From assembly GCA_900319005.1 (NCBI GenBank), contig ONMV01000008.1, positions 25,789 through 89,788 on the forward strand: 64,000 nt of DNA. Reading direction: 5' to 3'. The notes beneath the pieces were generated by a model that was not told where the DNA came from, did no database searches, and saw only the letters and a program-made list of their open reading frames with translations. Of this stretch, positions 55,485-64,000 are shown in pieces. Position 1 is the first letter of the stretch, and every line of letters begins with the position of its first letter. A program made the position numbers and the translations under genes. Source of the stretch: an uncultured Bacteroidales bacterium (lineage in GTDB: Bacteria; Bacteroidota; Bacteroidia; Bacteroidales; Paludibacteraceae).

Positions 55485-58400
55485 CCTTGGAAGGTCTGCC
55501 CTGCTTTCACAAAAGGCACTCCGTTTGCCTCAACATTACCCAATACGGTTGGACCATCGCCATCGTCATAAACAGCCGGGTCATAGATATATCCGCTCGT
55601 CGCCCCATTACCATGATACAGTACCTTATGGCATGCACTGCTGCTTCCGCCAGAGCCATTTAACCATATTTTAACACCATATACCCATATTGTATTTGAA
55701 CCACCTAAGGCTGTTGAAGACCCAGTATATGCAGGATCCGCCGAACTTATGTTCTTTGAATTTTTATAGATATGGATACATTTCACATTAGACTCACTAA
55801 AATCATAAGTAAACCACTCTGCATTAGTATAGCCTTTATTAGAAACAGTCTCCGCTTCTAATATTCTATATGTGGCAGCCGAAGCAGAGGAAGCGGAGGT
55901 TGCCCATCCAAATACTACTGGTTGTAATGATTTGTCAGTGCCATTTCCTGTTAAGAGAAAACTAACTTTTGAGATAGCAGCCTCAGAAGATAAAACCTCT
56001 AAATAATTTGTATTGTAAGTACCGGAACTTTCAAGAACAACAGCTCCATCAATATTTTTGTCACTGACCCAACTCTGATCCGAAGATATAGTTATTCCCT
56101 CTGTCACATAGGTTGTTAAAAATGATGATGTAGTTACCTCAGATACCCCTATTCCCAAAACAGGATCACTTCCTCCTCCGCCTCCGCCGGAGCAAGTCTC
56201 TGACCACCGTGCATACAAAGTAATATCCCCTGTCGGGCTAAACGGAGCCGTTACTTTCGTTCCGTCGGTCTTATACCATCCGTCGAAAGTCAGGCTTGCA
56301 TGTGTCGGTGTCGGCAAAGTAGCTGTGCTCACCGTCTCGCTGCTTGGCGTCACACTACCGCCCTGCGCATTATACGTCACCGTATAAGTCGCCGCCGCAA
56401 TACCGCTTACGGAAATTGCTATCGCGCCCGTCACTTTCGCTGCCGGAATGGTCAGTGTACCTGTACCATCAGAAACAGTCCATGTGTAACCTGTGCCTTC
56501 GGTCTGTGCAACATCGCCGATAGTTACCGTCACATCGCTCGGCAAAGTATAACCCGTATTGGCAGTAAAGATCGCCGTATAGGCCTTGCCGTTCACCGCT
56601 GCAGTTGAACCTGTTTCTCCTGATGTTTTAGTTGTGTTGTTCGTTGTAATAGAAACCGAATAGGTAGAACAGAGTTTCAGTCCATAGAAGCAATATGGTG
56701 CACTCGTTCCTGTGCCGTATAGATAGTACGTGCCGGCTGTTACATCTACTGCTCCATAGCCGTTCGGACAAGAAGGTTTAGAACCCGCTTCGCCTGACTT
56801 CGCTAATTTGATATTGGTACTTGTGCCACTAAAATAGAGATACAATTTACCTCCGCCTTCCGGAACAATGAACGAGAGACCGAATGTCGTCGGGATATTG
56901 CTGGTTAGACTTGCAGTTCCCTTAAACCACATGGATCCATCATCAAATGTGATACCATCAATAGTTTTGTCATTGGATGAACTGTTATTTACTTTCGGAG
57001 TTGTCTCATCGGAGCCGGAACCAATCAGTTCAAACTTGGTATTAGTAGACAATCCGTCGAAGAATTGGTCACTACTTGTCAGACTTGCACCCGAAGGAAT
57101 CATATCCGGCACTTTATACAACGTATTGCACTCCAATGCAGTCAAACTTGCAGCAGCTGTCCATTTAGCATAGAGAGTAATATCGGCTGTTATGGATGTT
57201 GCTCCGATAGAAGTCATCGGGGCACCCGTGCAGGCCGAATTACCATACCAGCCGTCGAAAGTGTAACCTGTCTTGCTGGCGGTCTTCAGCGTTGTGGCTG
57301 TTGCATAGGTATGCGTCGTCGGATAACCATCTGCGTGACTTCCAGAGAATGCAGAACCACCTTTATCCAGATAAGTAATGCTATATACATGCGGCGTGAA
57401 GGAAGCAGCGATGGTTGTATTGGCTGTTACTACATAATTCGTCTCATACGCGTCATCGTTAATAGTGATCGCGCCCGCGTCATAACCTGTGTTCGGCACG
57501 GCGGTGATAGAGGTGAGCTTAACCGTATGCGCCAGGTCGGCATAGCCGCTGGTGAAACTTGCCTCCTCCTCTTCGGTATCCACGTAATTGACGGTAATCG
57601 TTCCGTTCGAGTAATCGCTAATCGTTACGCGGTCGGTCTTCATGCCGGACACTTTATCTACATTCCAATACGTACAACCATATTCGGTATTATTCTCTGA
57701 TGTTGGGATAATACTGATTGTCTCGTCAACTACATAACGTTGATAGTTGGTCTGTTTGGTAATGGCATATTCATTGTCTGGCTTGTTCACACCACCATCA
57801 TTCCACGGCTGATAAATCGTATTAGAACCTGTCCAACCAGTATTATCGGCAATCGACCATGCGTGGAAATCATTAAAGCTCGTTGTTGTTCCTACGTACA
57901 AGTTCGCAGTACCCGGCACAAGCGTAAACGCGCTGCTTGCTTTGCTGTTGGCATCATGACCGATACGGATATACATATTTTCCATTTCGGTCAATCTATT
58001 ATCGAAATAAACCTTCACATCTTCCGCTTGGTTATGCACAGGATAAGTCACGACAACATTATTCGAGTTATAATAATAATCTATCTTATAATCATCCGCG
58101 AACGAAGATGTCAAACCTACATTATCACCCGTAGAATTAAGACCATCCCAATACGCATGAGAGCCCGTGATGGTAGCATCATTGCAACCATACCATGTAC
58201 CCAAACCATCCGATACCTTGAATTGGTATGTGTAGTTGATGTTCGAGAGTGGAATAGTTACAGATATCTTGTTGTTTACACGGTCAATCGTGGAGAATGT
58301 GTAATCACCAATCTCACTGGGGGTATTATCATACAAGAAGAAGGTATAGATCTTGATATCATACGAAGTCGAGGTCTCATAACCTGTACCATTGCTTATT

Positions 58401-61354
58401 TCCACCCAGTATTTATATGCGTCAGCCGCCTTGCACGAAGCAATCGTGTAAGTCGTACCGCCAGCCGCAGCCGTCCTTGCTGCTTGGATGACACCTGCTG
58501 CCTTGGCTGCCTCAATAGTAGCTCCTCTATACCATGTATAGGTGGTTGAAGCATTGGTCGTTTCTGCCGAAGCAGTCAAGGTAATCGTCTCACCCGGCAC
58601 ATAGATCCATCCGTTCGACGGAGAAATAGATGCACTGGTCGGAGCTGCGTTAGAAGTAGTAAAGGTGCTACCAGACAATGCCACCCAGTCGCTCTTGTTA
58701 GAACCGCAGACAGCACGCACCCAAGCATAATATGTTGTATTGAATGTTAAACCGGTTACCGCCTTTGACTTGCTCGTTGATGTAATAGTAACATCTGATG
58801 TCGGAGCTGTAGAAGACGTGCTATAATAGATATCATAGGAAGAGGCGTTGCCGGCGTCGGCAATGGTGAACGTCGCACCCGTTGCCGATATACTTCCTGC
58901 TGTAAAATTCGTCGGAGCTGCAGGAGTCAAATCCGAAGCCGACACCGTTACCGAACGAGCGTCACTCCAGCAACCGCTACCGGTAGTACAATACGAACGA
59001 ATGTAATATGTTCCGGTAGAAGTTACATCTTTGGTAGCGCCGCTTTCGGACTTATCTATTCCGTCTTCTGACGACTGCCAGTACCATGTGTTATTCGATG
59101 CAGGCGAACCTGCTGCTGTCAATCGTAATGTACATCCGCTCAACGTACCTTTGCCGATTGTACCCGGCTGCGTCGCCGAACATGATTCTTCTACGAATTT
59201 CAAACCATATAGAGAACGGCTACTAGCTGTAGCAAACAGATAATAGGTGCCAGCTGTTACGTCTGTTGTAACATAAGCATTAGCATCTCCACTACCGATA
59301 ACCGCAGCGGTACCACCGGATTTTATCAAACTAATTGATCCAGGACCTTTGACATAGAGATGCAATGTACCTTTTGATGGAACGCGGAATTTAATAGAGC
59401 GCGAAGTCGGAATCGTCGTTCCTGTTGCAGAAGGACTTCCAGAACCTGTTCCTTTAAAATACAACACTGAAGTAAATGACGCATCACCCACCGTCGTAGA
59501 GGAGATGGTATTATACTCCATCGGACCAGCAGTTGCGTTTGCGATTCCGGTACCAAGTATTTCGGATACTCCGTTTGAGGAAATACCTGCTCTGTAACGA
59601 TCCGATTCTGCAGATGTACTGGTCAAAGCCGCAGATTTCAAATTTGCCGCCTGATAGAGTGTTCCTGAAACTAAACTTGCTTCTGCAACCCACTGCGCAT
59701 AGAGATTTACGTTTGCAGATCCCATAGCAAAGGTTTCACCCGGTACATACCATGTGCCGGATGATGTAGCTGTACGCCATCCGGCAAATCCGTTATCAGT
59801 TTTTGCTAAAGTGTTTTTACCAAGCACTGTTACGGTTGCTCCAGTAGAATAAGGACTTGAAGCATCTGTCGGCACACTTCCCGTAGCTCCATTTGCATTA
59901 TACGTCACCGAGTAAGTTACTTCTTCTTCCCACTGAGCCGTAAGAGTGATATTACTTGAAATGTCTTGGATAGTTACACCGTCATCTAACAATGTACCCG
60001 CTGTCTTTGTAGAACCGCCGACTTTCACACCCACATTTGCCTTCCATCCTGTAAAGTTATAGCCACTCGGAGCCGTAAATGTATTCGACGTGGTTGCTTT
60101 GTCCGTTCCGCAAGCAATACCTGTTTGGCTACTCATCGTTCCCGAACCAGTACCGGCAGCATATGAGATAGTATAGGTCGGAGCTGAATAGGTACCGCCG
60201 GAGAATGAAGATTTTGGATGACCATCTCCTGTACCCCAAGAACTAAAAGTAAACTTATCATTTGAACCAATGATTATATCCTCCGATTGATTCCATAATT
60301 TACCACTATTATCTGAATAAGTCCAATCAAGGCCTGTAGAACTTGGATCTTGGCGAGTAAAGAGTAAACCAGTGTGAGTTGATGGTATATCCGCATAATA
60401 CACATCCGTCTCACAATCTGCTAATGCCATTTCTTCTGTATTATTATCCGAATCAAGCCATGAATGCACATAGAATTTAGGACTACTACCATTCCATGCC
60501 CCTGCTTTCATGTATATACGCTTGGTTGAAGCTGCAGCTTCATATGTTATGGTCACGGAAACAATATTTCCTGTATTCCCACTTCCGTAATCGTATCCAC
60601 TCGATGATACTAATTCGGTAGGAGTAGTAGTATTGTCTACTTTTACCCGGCGATAGAGAGCTATTGTCTTCGTTCCTGCCGGAATTGAAGATGCAACAAT
60701 ACTAGGCAAAGAGGAGGTTTGTCTATCAGGTAAAGTAATTTGAGCTATGAGAGCAGGGGTTCTACTAACATCTCCAGTCCAACAAGCCATAACAATTGGA
60801 GCCGTGGTCGATGCATCTTTATTGCTGGCACCACTGACTGTAAATCCAGTGATTTTATATCCATCATCTACTGTAAAAAATACAGATTTTGTTTTTAATG
60901 CTCCAAGGACTTCACTTGTCCCACTAGCGCTACTCAACTGCAAACAGTTATATTTCTTTTTTGTTGAGCCATCGAGCCATACTTGCTGCTCACTAACAAC
61001 AGCTTCTGCTCCTGCATCGGGAGTAATATGTGATTTTGTATCACCTGCCACCATTTCATCTGCAGATATTGTGACATTATCCGCCCACGCCTGTCCGACG
61101 CTCATCACTAAAACGCAGAAAATCACCGCCGCATAACGAAGATAACGAGAGCGGAACGAGAGCGGAACGGAGGCGGAACGGAGGCAAGTGCTACTCAATG
61201 CCCCATTTTCACTCCTCTTACCATGGCGTAACATTAGCCTTGACTGTCGGTTCACCGTCGGTTCACCGTCGTTCTTAGACGGTAATTGATTTAAGTTTAA
61301 GTAAAAGTTATTCTCCGCCGCAAGGGCTCGATTAACTTGTAAAAAGTTTTTCAT
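55433..61354 (-). CDS. Giant cell-surface protein, N-terminal part (InlB/Fn3/Ig repeats)
   Basis: 1,973 residues before the stop at 55433. An unusually long N-terminus (~67 residues, with repeat-coded segments) precedes the signal helix YLRYAAVIFCVLVMSVGQAW. Modules include Listeria-Bacteroides InlB-type repeats (YSVTYNANGATGSVPTDASS ... GFAGW; YSITYLDKGGSAFSGS; YTVTYNAQGGSVTPSSE ... LTFDGWY ... ITLYARW). There is also a fibronectin III-like module (APTNFTAGSISATGATFTI, TYYAWVRAVCGSNKSDW) and an Ig-like module. The frame ends in AEGSDHAPQVLWIIR, where the InlB repeat should continue; the next frame does continue it. Joined, the protein would be ~3,780 residues, an adhesin-like type IX cargo. 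Confidence 0.78.
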   Translation of the reverse strand: MKNFLQVNRALAAENNFYLNLNQLPSKNDGEPTVNRQSRLMLRHGKRSENGALSSTCLRSASVPLSFRSRYLRYAAVIFCVLVMSVGQAWADNVTISADEMVAGDTKSHITPDAGAEAVVSEQQVWLDGSTKKKYNCLQLSSASGTSEVLGALKTKSVFFTVDDGYKITGFTVSGASNKDASTTAPIVMACWTGDVSRTPALIAQITLPDRQTSSLPSIVASSIPAGTKTIALYRRVKVDNTTTPTELVSSSGYDYGSGNTGNIVSVTITYEAAASTKRIYMKAGAWNGSSPKFYVHSWLDSDNNTEEMALADCETDVYYADIPSTHTGLLFTRQDPSSTGLDWTYSDNSGKLWNQSEDIIIGSNDKFTFSSWGTGDGHPKSSFSGGTYSAPTYTISYAAGTGSGTMSSQTGIACGTDKATTSNTFTAPSGYNFTGWKANVGVKVGGSTKTAGTLLDDGVTIQDISSNITLTAQWEEEVTYSVTYNANGATGSVPTDASSPYSTGATVTVLGKNTLAKTDNGFAGWRTATSSGTWYVPGETFAMGSANVNLYAQWVAEASLVSGTLYQAANLKSAALTSTSAESDRYRAGISSNGVSEILGTGIANATAGPMEYNTISSTTVGDASFTSVLYFKGTGSGSPSATGTTIPTSRSIKFRVPSKGTLHLYVKGPGSISLIKSGGTAAVIGSGDANAYVTTDVTAGTYYLFATASSRSLYGLKFVEESCSATQPGTIGKGTLSGCTLRLTAAGSPASNNTWYWQSSEDGIDKSESGATKDVTSTGTYYIRSYCTTGSGCWSDARSVTVSASDLTPAAPTNFTAGSISATGATFTIADAGNASSYDIYYSTSSTAPTSDVTITSTSKSKAVTGLTFNTTYYAWVRAVCGSNKSDWVALSGSTFTTSNAAPTSASISPSNGWIYVPGETITLTASAETTNASTTYTWYRGATIEAAKAAGVIQAARTAAAGGTTYTIASCKAADAYKYWVEISNGTGYETSTSYDIKIYTFFLYDNTPSEIGDYTFSTIDRVNNKISVTIPLSNINYTYQFKVSDGLGTWYGCNDATITGSHAYWDGLNSTGDNVGLTSSFADDYKIDYYYNSNNVVVTYPVHNQAEDVKVYFDNRLTEMENMYIRIGHDANSKASSAFTLVPGTANLYVGTTTSFNDFHAWSIADNTGWTGSNTIYQPWNDGGVNKPDNEYAITKQTNYQRYVVDETISIIPTSENNTEYGCTYWNVDKVSGMKTDRVTISDYSNGTITVNYVDTEEEEASFTSGYADLAHTVKLTSITAVPNTGYDAGAITINDDAYETNYVVTANTTIAASFTPHVYSITYLDKGGSAFSGSHADGYPTTHTYATATTLKTASKTGYTFDGWYGNSACTGAPMTSIGATSITADITLYAKWTAAASLTALECNTLYKVPDMIPSGASLTSSDQFFDGLSTNTKFELIGSGSDETTPKVNNSSSNDKTIDGITFDDGSMWFKGTASLTSNIPTTFGLSFIVPEGGGKLYLYFSGTSTNIKLAKSGEAGSKPSCPNGYGAVDVTAGTYYLYGTGTSAPYCFYGLKLCSTYSVSITTNNTTKTSGETGSTAAVNGKAYTAIFTANTGYTLPSDVTVTIGDVAQTEGTGYTWTVSDGTGTLTIPAAKVTGAIAISVSGIAAATYTVTYNAQGGSVTPSSETVSTATLPTPTHASLTFDGWYKTDGTKVTAPFSPTGDITLYARWSETCSGGGGGGSDPVLGIGVSEVTTSSFLTTYVTEGITISSDQSWVSDKNIDGAVVLESSGTYNTNYLEVLSSEAAISKVSFLLTGNGTDKSLQPVVFGWATSASSASAATYRILEAETVSNKGYTNAEWFTYDFSESNVKCIHIYKNSKNISSADPAYTGSSTALGGSNTIWVYGVKIWLNGSGGSSSACHKVLYHGNGATSGYIYDPAVYDDGDGPTVLGNVEANGVPFVKAGQTFQGWAEGSDHAPQVLWIIR
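61141..61275. repeat. Tandem repeats in the N-terminal coding region of the giant gene
   Basis: GAGCGGAACG/GAGGCGGAACG units at 61149-61190 and GGTTCACCGTC units at 61248-61272 (period 10-11). They code the extra residues before the signal helix. Confidence 0.75.
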
Positions 61355-61400
61355 AGTATTGTGTTTTTTATGTATTATTCAATGTTATGCATAGTGTATA

Positions 61401-61751
61401 CTAATCATCCTCTTCTTCTCCACTTAAAAGAATACGGGCGCTCGGATCTAAACCCGGCTCAATCATTAGACTTAGAAACTCAATCCCGCGCTGCTCTTTG
61501 AGATGTTGGGATTTGCTTCTATTTCCGTATTCATTATACCAAGCGACATAAACTTGTTTCGGAATCTCACCTCCCTGGAGCCAGTCCTTTGGAAATGGAA
61601 CTTTTACTCCATGAGAATAGGCATTGCGAATTAATTTCAAAACCAATGCCGAAGATACACTTTCTGATGTGTCTCCGGTAAACTTATTCAGTTTTTTGAC
61701 TTTATTAAATTGCTCTAATTCTGCCCAAGATGGTATAAAACGTGTTTCCAT
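61401..61751 (-). CDS. Small acidic protein of unknown function
   Basis: 116 residues, no signal or membrane segment. It contains PSWAELEQFNKVKKLNKFTG, KVPFPKDWLQGGEIPKQVYV and an acidic end GEEEDD. No family recognised. It follows the membrane protein upstream by 17 bases and is probably its operon partner. Confidence 0.6.
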   Translation of the reverse strand: METRFIPSWAELEQFNKVKKLNKFTGDTSESVSSALVLKLIRNAYSHGVKVPFPKDWLQGGEIPKQVYVAWYNEYGNRSKSQHLKEQRGIEFLSLMIEPGLDPSARILLSGEEEDD

Positions 61752-61768
61752 ATATATAGTCTTTTGGT

Positions 61769-62779
61769 TTATTCATGTATTTCTTTCTCCATCTGTTTTG
61801 CGAGATAGATGGCATTCTCCTTAATCACATTTATAATTATGCTACGTTCCTTTATATTTGAAGGACTCGGCTGCTTCTTATTTTCATAATACAACGATAG
61901 ATTTTGCATTTGTTCCTTTAACAAAGCTACAGTATCAAGATTATCTTGTAAGGACGGATATAACTCTTTCATGTCTCCTGACTCTAGGAGTTTAATTTGA
62001 TCTAACGCCGCATTCGAAAGCCTCTGCATTTCTGCGCAGTTATAGTCTTTTGAATCTTCGGTTGCAGTGAATATACTTTCGAATATAGCATGAAAAACTC
62101 TAATCTGACTTGTTTGCGGCTGCGCCTCAGAATTCTCGTTATCAAACCCTCCATACTGCATATCATTCTCTTGGAACATCCACTCCTTGATGCGCTCTAT
62201 TCCTGTTATTCCATTCGTAGCCGCGACTCTGCATCGGATATACTGGTATTTATGATTCCAGACAAAGCCTCCTTCCGTATGGACAGTATAATAGCACTTA
62301 TCCACTCCTTTCAAACGACCATAAACAATAGACAGACTATTTTTATTGATAGGTATTCTTTTGGTTCTTGCACTTTGTCCGTCGTGGATATACCGCACAA
62401 AGTCCAATTCTACATTGATATTCGTAAGGGATGTACATAAATAATCATTACATATCTGTACTTTTAGTTGATTGGTATTTGACAAAGCCAAACGAGGCGT
62501 TACATGGAATTGCGGACGCAGACATAAAAAGGCCGCTACTATACCAATAAAAGAACTTACTATTCCTATTACCGGTGCATTATCCAATATAAAATACCAA
62601 AGATACTGCCATATCGTATCCACTTGAGAATAGGACGGTTCACCACTGCAATAATGCGCGAATAACAACAATGCGCCAATTAATGCAAAAAGACAACACC
62701 ATAACAACAACTTCCAGATAAGACCAAGTACGGCCCTGTAGTTAAATTTAAGATATTTGATAAAATTGTTTTGATGCAT
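61769..62779 (-). CDS. Two-helix membrane protein with cytosolic domain, unknown function
   Basis: 336 residues. Two membrane helices near residues 17-41 and 67-87 (LLLWCCLFALIGALLLFAHY; APVIGIVSSFIGIVAAFLCL) are followed by ~245 residues on one face: a beta-rich part (FHVTPRLALSNTNQLKVQIC, NINVELDFVRYI) and then a helical C-terminus (ALDQIKLLESGDMKELYPSL). Architecture of two helices plus a soluble domain is seen in several sensor or defence families, but I recognise none. A perfect hairpin GTCGGAT-ggc-ATCCGAC (62816-62832) lies 37 bases upstream. Confidence 0.65.
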   Translation of the reverse strand: MHQNNFIKYLKFNYRAVLGLIWKLLLWCCLFALIGALLLFAHYCSGEPSYSQVDTIWQYLWYFILDNAPVIGIVSSFIGIVAAFLCLRPQFHVTPRLALSNTNQLKVQICNDYLCTSLTNINVELDFVRYIHDGQSARTKRIPINKNSLSIVYGRLKGVDKCYYTVHTEGGFVWNHKYQYIRCRVAATNGITGIERIKEWMFQENDMQYGGFDNENSEAQPQTSQIRVFHAIFESIFTATEDSKDYNCAEMQRLSNAALDQIKLLESGDMKELYPSLQDNLDTVALLKEQMQNLSLYYENKKQPSPSNIKERSIIINVIKENAIYLAKQMEKEIHE

Positions 62780-62815
62780 TCTATCTTTGTGTTTTTATGT
62801 TATTCTATTTCTATT

Positions 62816-62832
62816 GTCGGATGGCATCCGAC
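62816..62832. repeat. Short perfect hairpin between divergent genes
   Basis: GTCGGAT-ggc-ATCCGAC; symmetrical, so it could act on either transcript or bind a protein. It sits in the 74-base space between the membrane-protein gene and the small plus-strand gene. Confidence 0.6.
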
Positions 62833-62853
62833 GATAATTAATCTTACTAAAAA

Positions 62854-63099
62854 ATGAGAAAATGTACACACAACGCAAAACTTCCAAGTAAAACACCACA
62901 ACAATTCTTCGCCAAACGCCTTAAAAAATTTACGCCAAATTACTCAAAATATGTAAAATTAAATGCGCTTATGCGCAAAATCGACACAGACAAAGTTGGC
63001 GAACCTGCTTTCCGGATGGTGCTTACCGCTTTCGGCAGCTATGCCGTTACATTGCAAGATGGCACGTTGTTTGTTCCTATTGGATGTCTAAAAGATTAG
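62854..63099 (+). CDS. Small basic protein of unknown function
   Basis: 81 residues, strongly basic at the N-terminus (MRKCTHNAKLPSKTPQQFFA). The C-terminal half reads FRMVLTAFGSYAVTLQDGTL then FVPIGCLKD, which looks like a small beta domain. A TATCTTTG box at 62782-62789 with TTG 22 bases before could be its promoter, although it lies inside the start of the divergent membrane-protein gene. Composition and codon use are plausible, but short; moderate confidence only. Confidence 0.45.
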   Translation: MRKCTHNAKLPSKTPQQFFAKRLKKFTPNYSKYVKLNALMRKIDTDKVGEPAFRMVLTAFGSYAVTLQDGTLFVPIGCLKD

Positions 63100-63360
63100 T
63101 TTCATCTCTCATTTCTCAGTATGTCAAAGATCTTTTTGCCTCGCTTTTGAGCCATGAGGCATGGCATATTGCATTTTTCAAAAAAAGATACTCACGCGTA
63201 CGCACGTGTTCTTCAAATATACGACAAAGAAACACACCTTTCGGCGCGAGTTGACACATGGTACTATGTCATCCTACTGTTTTCGTGATTATTGCGTTTT
63301 TCAAGGTCAACCGGTACGTCTGAAGAGCAACATACCGTGTTGTGTTTTTCAATTCCGATG

Positions 63361-63391
63361 CAAAGTTATGAAAAATATTTCATATGTGCAA
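63361..63391 (-). promoter_or_regulatory. Orphan consensus promoter pointing leftward
   Basis: Minus strand: TTGCACATATG from 63391, spacer exactly 20, TAACTTTG at 63368-63361. It would start a transcript near 63354 running toward 62779, antisense to the small gene at 62854-63099. There is no coding frame of normal size behind it for 570 bases. Confidence 0.7.
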
Positions 63392-63733
63392 ACTAAACTT
63401 TACAAAATAGACCATTTACGTCAATTTGTCCTATATTTCCGTCAATTTAGTACCTGTAGAAGGGCTTGCAAGAGAGGACTATAGACCGTAAAATAAGTGT
63501 AAATTTATTTAGAGTCGATTAGAATCCAAGGAAGAAACCGGTCTGTCATACGGACACCAGCACATTAAACAGAAACAAAAGACACAGGTACTCATTCTTT
63601 AACCGCTATTACAACACCAACACCACCCGAAATAATCTTCCTTCCAACTGTTTTTTTCAAGAAAAATAGTACTAAATTTGGTTATGTGTAAAAATTATGT
63701 CAATTTTTCCACCATACATTGCAAAAAAAGCAG

Positions 63734-63741
63734 TATCTTTG
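63734..63741 (+). promoter_or_regulatory. -7 box for uxaC
   Basis: TATCTTTG followed by GCGCTCG, 70 bases before the ATG. At the usual -33 position there is no TTG, so the gene may depend on an activator. Confidence 0.5.
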
Positions 63742-63811
63742 CGCTCGATAAAATATTGATACTTTTAAACCGCGAAAAACAAATCATTTAACACAATAAA
63801 ATCTAACAATT

Positions 63812-64000
63812 ATGATCAAGCCTTTCATGGACAAAGATTTCCTGCTGCAGACAGAGACCGCACAGGAGTTGTATCACAATCATGCGGCTAAAATGCCGAT
63901 CATCGATTATCACTGCCACCTTATTCCGCAGATGGTTGCCGAGAACAAACGTTTCGAATCCATCGCACAGATCTGGCTCATGGGCGACCACTACAAATGG
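63812..64000 (+). CDS. uxaC: Glucuronate (uronate) isomerase, partial
   Basis: 63 residues before the window ends. The N-terminus [20 protein letters not shown], then [11 protein letters not shown] (metal-binding HxH) and [10 protein letters not shown], is characteristic of UxaC. The enzyme interconverts glucuronate/fructuronate and galacturonate/tagaturonate in hexuronate breakdown. Nothing else of the pathway is visible. Confidence 0.95.
   Translation, partial: MIKPFMDKDFLLQTETAQELYHNHAAKMPIIDYHCHLIPQMVAENKRFESIAQIWLMGDHYKW

Larger units (their letters stand above)
63100..63811. other. Long intergenic region upstream of uxaC
   Basis: It holds a consensus minus-strand promoter at 63361-63391 with no matching gene, a plus-strand -7 box for uxaC at 63734-63741, and A+T-rich sequence. 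Reading leftward from the minus promoter, possible short peptides are MLLFRRTG (8 residues) and MPCLMAQKRGKKIFDILRNE plus R (21 residues, 63163-63098 region). Neither can be supported further. A plus-strand open frame at 63161-63484 looks accidental. Confidence 0.5.

Noticed and set aside
63161-63484. 107-codon plus-strand frame before uxaC
   Set aside because: Rich in Cys/Phe/Arg/Thr with no motif, overlaps a good minus-strand promoter and has no promoter of its own.

Overview
The window looks like a chromosome segment of an uncultured member of the Bacteroidales. Evidence: promoters of the Bacteroidetes -33/-7 type (TTG, 20 bp, TAnnTTTG) on both strands; the lipid A order HD protein-lpxD-lpxC-lpxA; the SPOR-folE pair; type IX secretion-like C-terminal tails; an outer-membrane barrel paired with a large TPR protein; and non-fused housekeeping genes (gyrB, glnS, kdsA, phoH) of Bacteroidales type. 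I cannot place it to family from sequence alone.

Layout. 1-8001 is mostly minus-strand housekeeping: partial folE, a SPOR protein, a TGS-domain nucleoside kinase, kdsA, two related repeat proteins of unknown function, a LOG-family hydrolase and gyrB. 8140-12945 is accessory and decaying: a metallo-beta-lactamase-fold protein, scars of an aldo/keto reductase and a SnoaL-like protein, a PNPOx-like protein, a broken class M sirtuin next to an intact zinc-type macrodomain hydrolase, and an esterase. 13131-17444 is an island of unknown small genes: a DUF3791-type fusion, five A+T-rich exported proteins and an array of hairpins. 17542-21686 holds an OmpA/PorE-like protein, an exported protein and aroB. 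21663-30870 (minus) carries an exported protein, phoH, an HSDR_N-like nuclease fold, glnS and the lipid A operon. 31023-39606 has tRNA-Leu, rsmF, a DEAD-box helicase, an epimerase, a K+/H+ antiporter, a thioredoxin, a polyprenyl synthase and a minimal sufC-sufD pair. 39776-49392 is one long plus-strand run: a polyamine ABC transporter (potABCD) followed by a giant TPR protein and its barrel. 49470-61354 (minus) is a small tail-anchored protein and an 11.3-kb cell-surface gene split by a frameshift. 61401-62779 is a two-gene membrane cassette of unknown function. The window ends inside uxaC.

The most unusual signal is not a gene. At about twenty places, in spacers and inside genes, there are short tandem repeats with a period of about 7 bp, but with a different unit at each place. 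They form parts of the signal peptides of several consecutive exported proteins (potC, potD, the TPR protein, the barrel), two inserts in aroB, and start regions of sufC and glnS. A separate 49-bp two-hairpin element occurs three times with perfect identity, each copy embedded in such repeats. Other points of note: LpxC without the FabZ domain usual in this phylum, a half-length SufD with no sufB beside it, a PotC with an added periplasmic domain, a tRNA directly abutting a start codon, and an orphan promoter near 63370 with no gene behind it.
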